Program-made: the position numbers and the translations under genes
Part shown: positions 5,084-5,394 of the stretch, piece by piece
Position numbering within the stretch: the first letter of the stretch is position 1
How the letters are laid out: every line of letters starts with the position of its first letter
Origin: Phycisphaerae bacterium
Lineage (GTDB): Bacteria > Planctomycetota > Phycisphaerae > UBA1845 > Fen-1342
Assembly (NCBI GenBank): GCA_016935035.1
Contig: JAFGRR010000159.1
Coordinates: 1-5,394 of the forward strand
DNA length: 5,394 bases
Direction of reading: 5' to 3'
The notes under the pieces: generated by a model
Database searches by the model: none
The model's input: the letters and a program-made list of their open reading frames with translations, nothing else
Told to the model about the DNA's origin: nothing

Positions 5084-5110
5084 CTGGCCCTGCGTCACCA
5101 GTAGGGCCAG
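5084..5110. repeat. Perfect 8 bp inverted repeat
   Basis: CTGGCCCT (5084-5091) is the exact reverse complement of AGGGCCAG (5103-5110). Two more pairs (G-U then C-G) can close the loop to 7 bases, giving a 10 bp stem. There is no T-tract on either side. It may be a structured RNA element or a protein site. Confidence 0.4.
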
Positions 5111-5255
5111 CGGCAGCGTCCGCACACCGGTTACTCCGCGCAGCAGGCCGACCAGCCCAGTCCGGGCCCTCGATCATCCGACAACCCGGAGTTATCACGC
5201 CTTGGCGCGGGCAGCGTCAGCACGCGGAACTAGACAGGGCTTGATGGCCCGACGC

Positions 5256-5284
5256 TTGACAGGCGTGGTCCGACGGATTACGGT
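5256..5284 (+). promoter_or_regulatory. Sigma70-like promoter for the gene entering at the right edge
   Basis: TTGACA at 5256-5261 is a perfect -35 hexamer. After a 17-base spacer comes TACGGT at 5279-5284, which keeps the three most conserved -10 positions (first T, second A, last T). Transcription would begin near 5291, about 90 bases before the probable start codon at 5381. The leader would contain the hairpin GCGCAC-CGGC-GTGCGC at 5316-5331. Confidence 0.5.
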
Positions 5285-5315
5285 TGCCCGGATATGAAGT
5301 GTGTCGCAAAGTGAC

Positions 5316-5331
5316 GCGCACCGGCGTGCGC
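5316..5331 (+). repeat. Hairpin in the leader of the right-edge gene
   Basis: GCGCAC and GTGCGC form an exact 6 bp stem with a 4-base loop, CGGC. It lies between the promoter candidate and the probable start codon, so it could influence mRNA stability. It has no T-run and is not an intrinsic terminator. Confidence 0.35.
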
Positions 5332-5380
5332 CCGGGTGGATTGCGTCGATATCGGCATAGGTCCAGGTTGGGAGTCGTTC

Positions 5381-5394
5381 ATGCTTCCGGTTAC
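5381..5394 (+). CDS. Probable start of a gene running off the window
   Basis: ATG at 5381 is preceded by GGGAG (5370-5374) with a 6-base spacer and by the promoter candidate at 5256-5284. Only four full codons are visible (Met-Leu-Pro-Val), so neither the product nor the reality of the gene can be judged from the protein. The call rests on the promoter, ribosome binding site and start arrangement alone. Confidence 0.4.

Larger units (their letters stand above)
4701..5380. other. Long stretch without a convincing gene
   Basis: About 680 bases contain only short open frames whose translations are rich in Arg, Thr, Ser and Pro and match nothing I know. The least implausible is a 103-codon minus-strand frame starting with GTG at 5125, discussed in the findings. 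I see no tRNA, tmRNA, RNase P, SRP or 6S RNA signature. Several inverted repeats are present: CCGTCC-AC-GGACGG at 4942-4955, an 8 bp stem at 5084-5110, TCCGGG/CCCGGA at 5161-5190, and GCGCAC-CGGC-GTGCGC at 5316-5331. The right part carries a promoter-like element at 5256-5284. Confidence 0.6.

Noticed and set aside
5016..5297. A 93-codon plus-strand frame in the right part.
   Set aside because: It starts with GTG without a good ribosome binding site, is Arg/Thr/Ser/Ala-rich and runs through the promoter-like element, as expected of a chance open frame in GC-rich DNA.

Overview
The window is a GC-rich piece of bacterial chromosome with six recognisable protein genes, no rRNA or tRNA, no insertion sequence and no CRISPR array. 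The organism is most likely a Gram-negative-type bacterium: it carries a Kdo-8-phosphate synthase (kdsA), needed for lipopolysaccharide. A planctomycete or a related deep lineage is my best guess. That rests on memory of similar small 'DRR-repeat + PFPTWT...LGYRKV' proteins and of CvpA-like and YkgJ-like proteins in such genomes, so it is an inference and not proven here.

Layout. 1-254: no gene; contains two strong inverted repeats downstream of the first gene. 255-1328 (minus): CvpA-family-like membrane protein with a helical C-terminal tail. 1329-1438: divergent intergenic region with a near-palindrome. 1439-2257 (plus): kdsA, with every ligand of the metal-dependent enzyme class. 2279-3184 (plus): membrane-anchored transglutaminase-like protein, 21 bases after kdsA and probably in the same operon. 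3111-3545 (minus): YkgJ/UPF0153-type Cys-rich metal-binding protein, which overlaps the end of the previous gene tail to tail by 74 bases. 3546-3794: divergent intergenic region with a symmetric -10-like element and two short palindromes. 3795-4130 (plus): small protein ending in an extremely acidic Asp/Glu/Phe tail. 4296-4700 (plus): small protein with an Arg-Arg dyad every six residues followed by a compact conserved-looking domain. 4701-5380: no convincing gene but several inverted repeats and a sigma70-like promoter. 5381-5394: probable first codons of a further gene running off the end.

How the genes fit together. kdsA and the transglutaminase-like gene form a plausible envelope-related transcription unit, and the divergent CvpA-like gene also encodes a membrane protein. 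The YkgJ-like gene is independent. The acidic protein and the Arg-Arg repeat protein lie in tandem with strongly opposite charge. They are the least described part of the window and the best candidates for unexplored biology, but nothing in the sequence proves that they act together. No complete new defence, mobile or biosynthetic system is visible.
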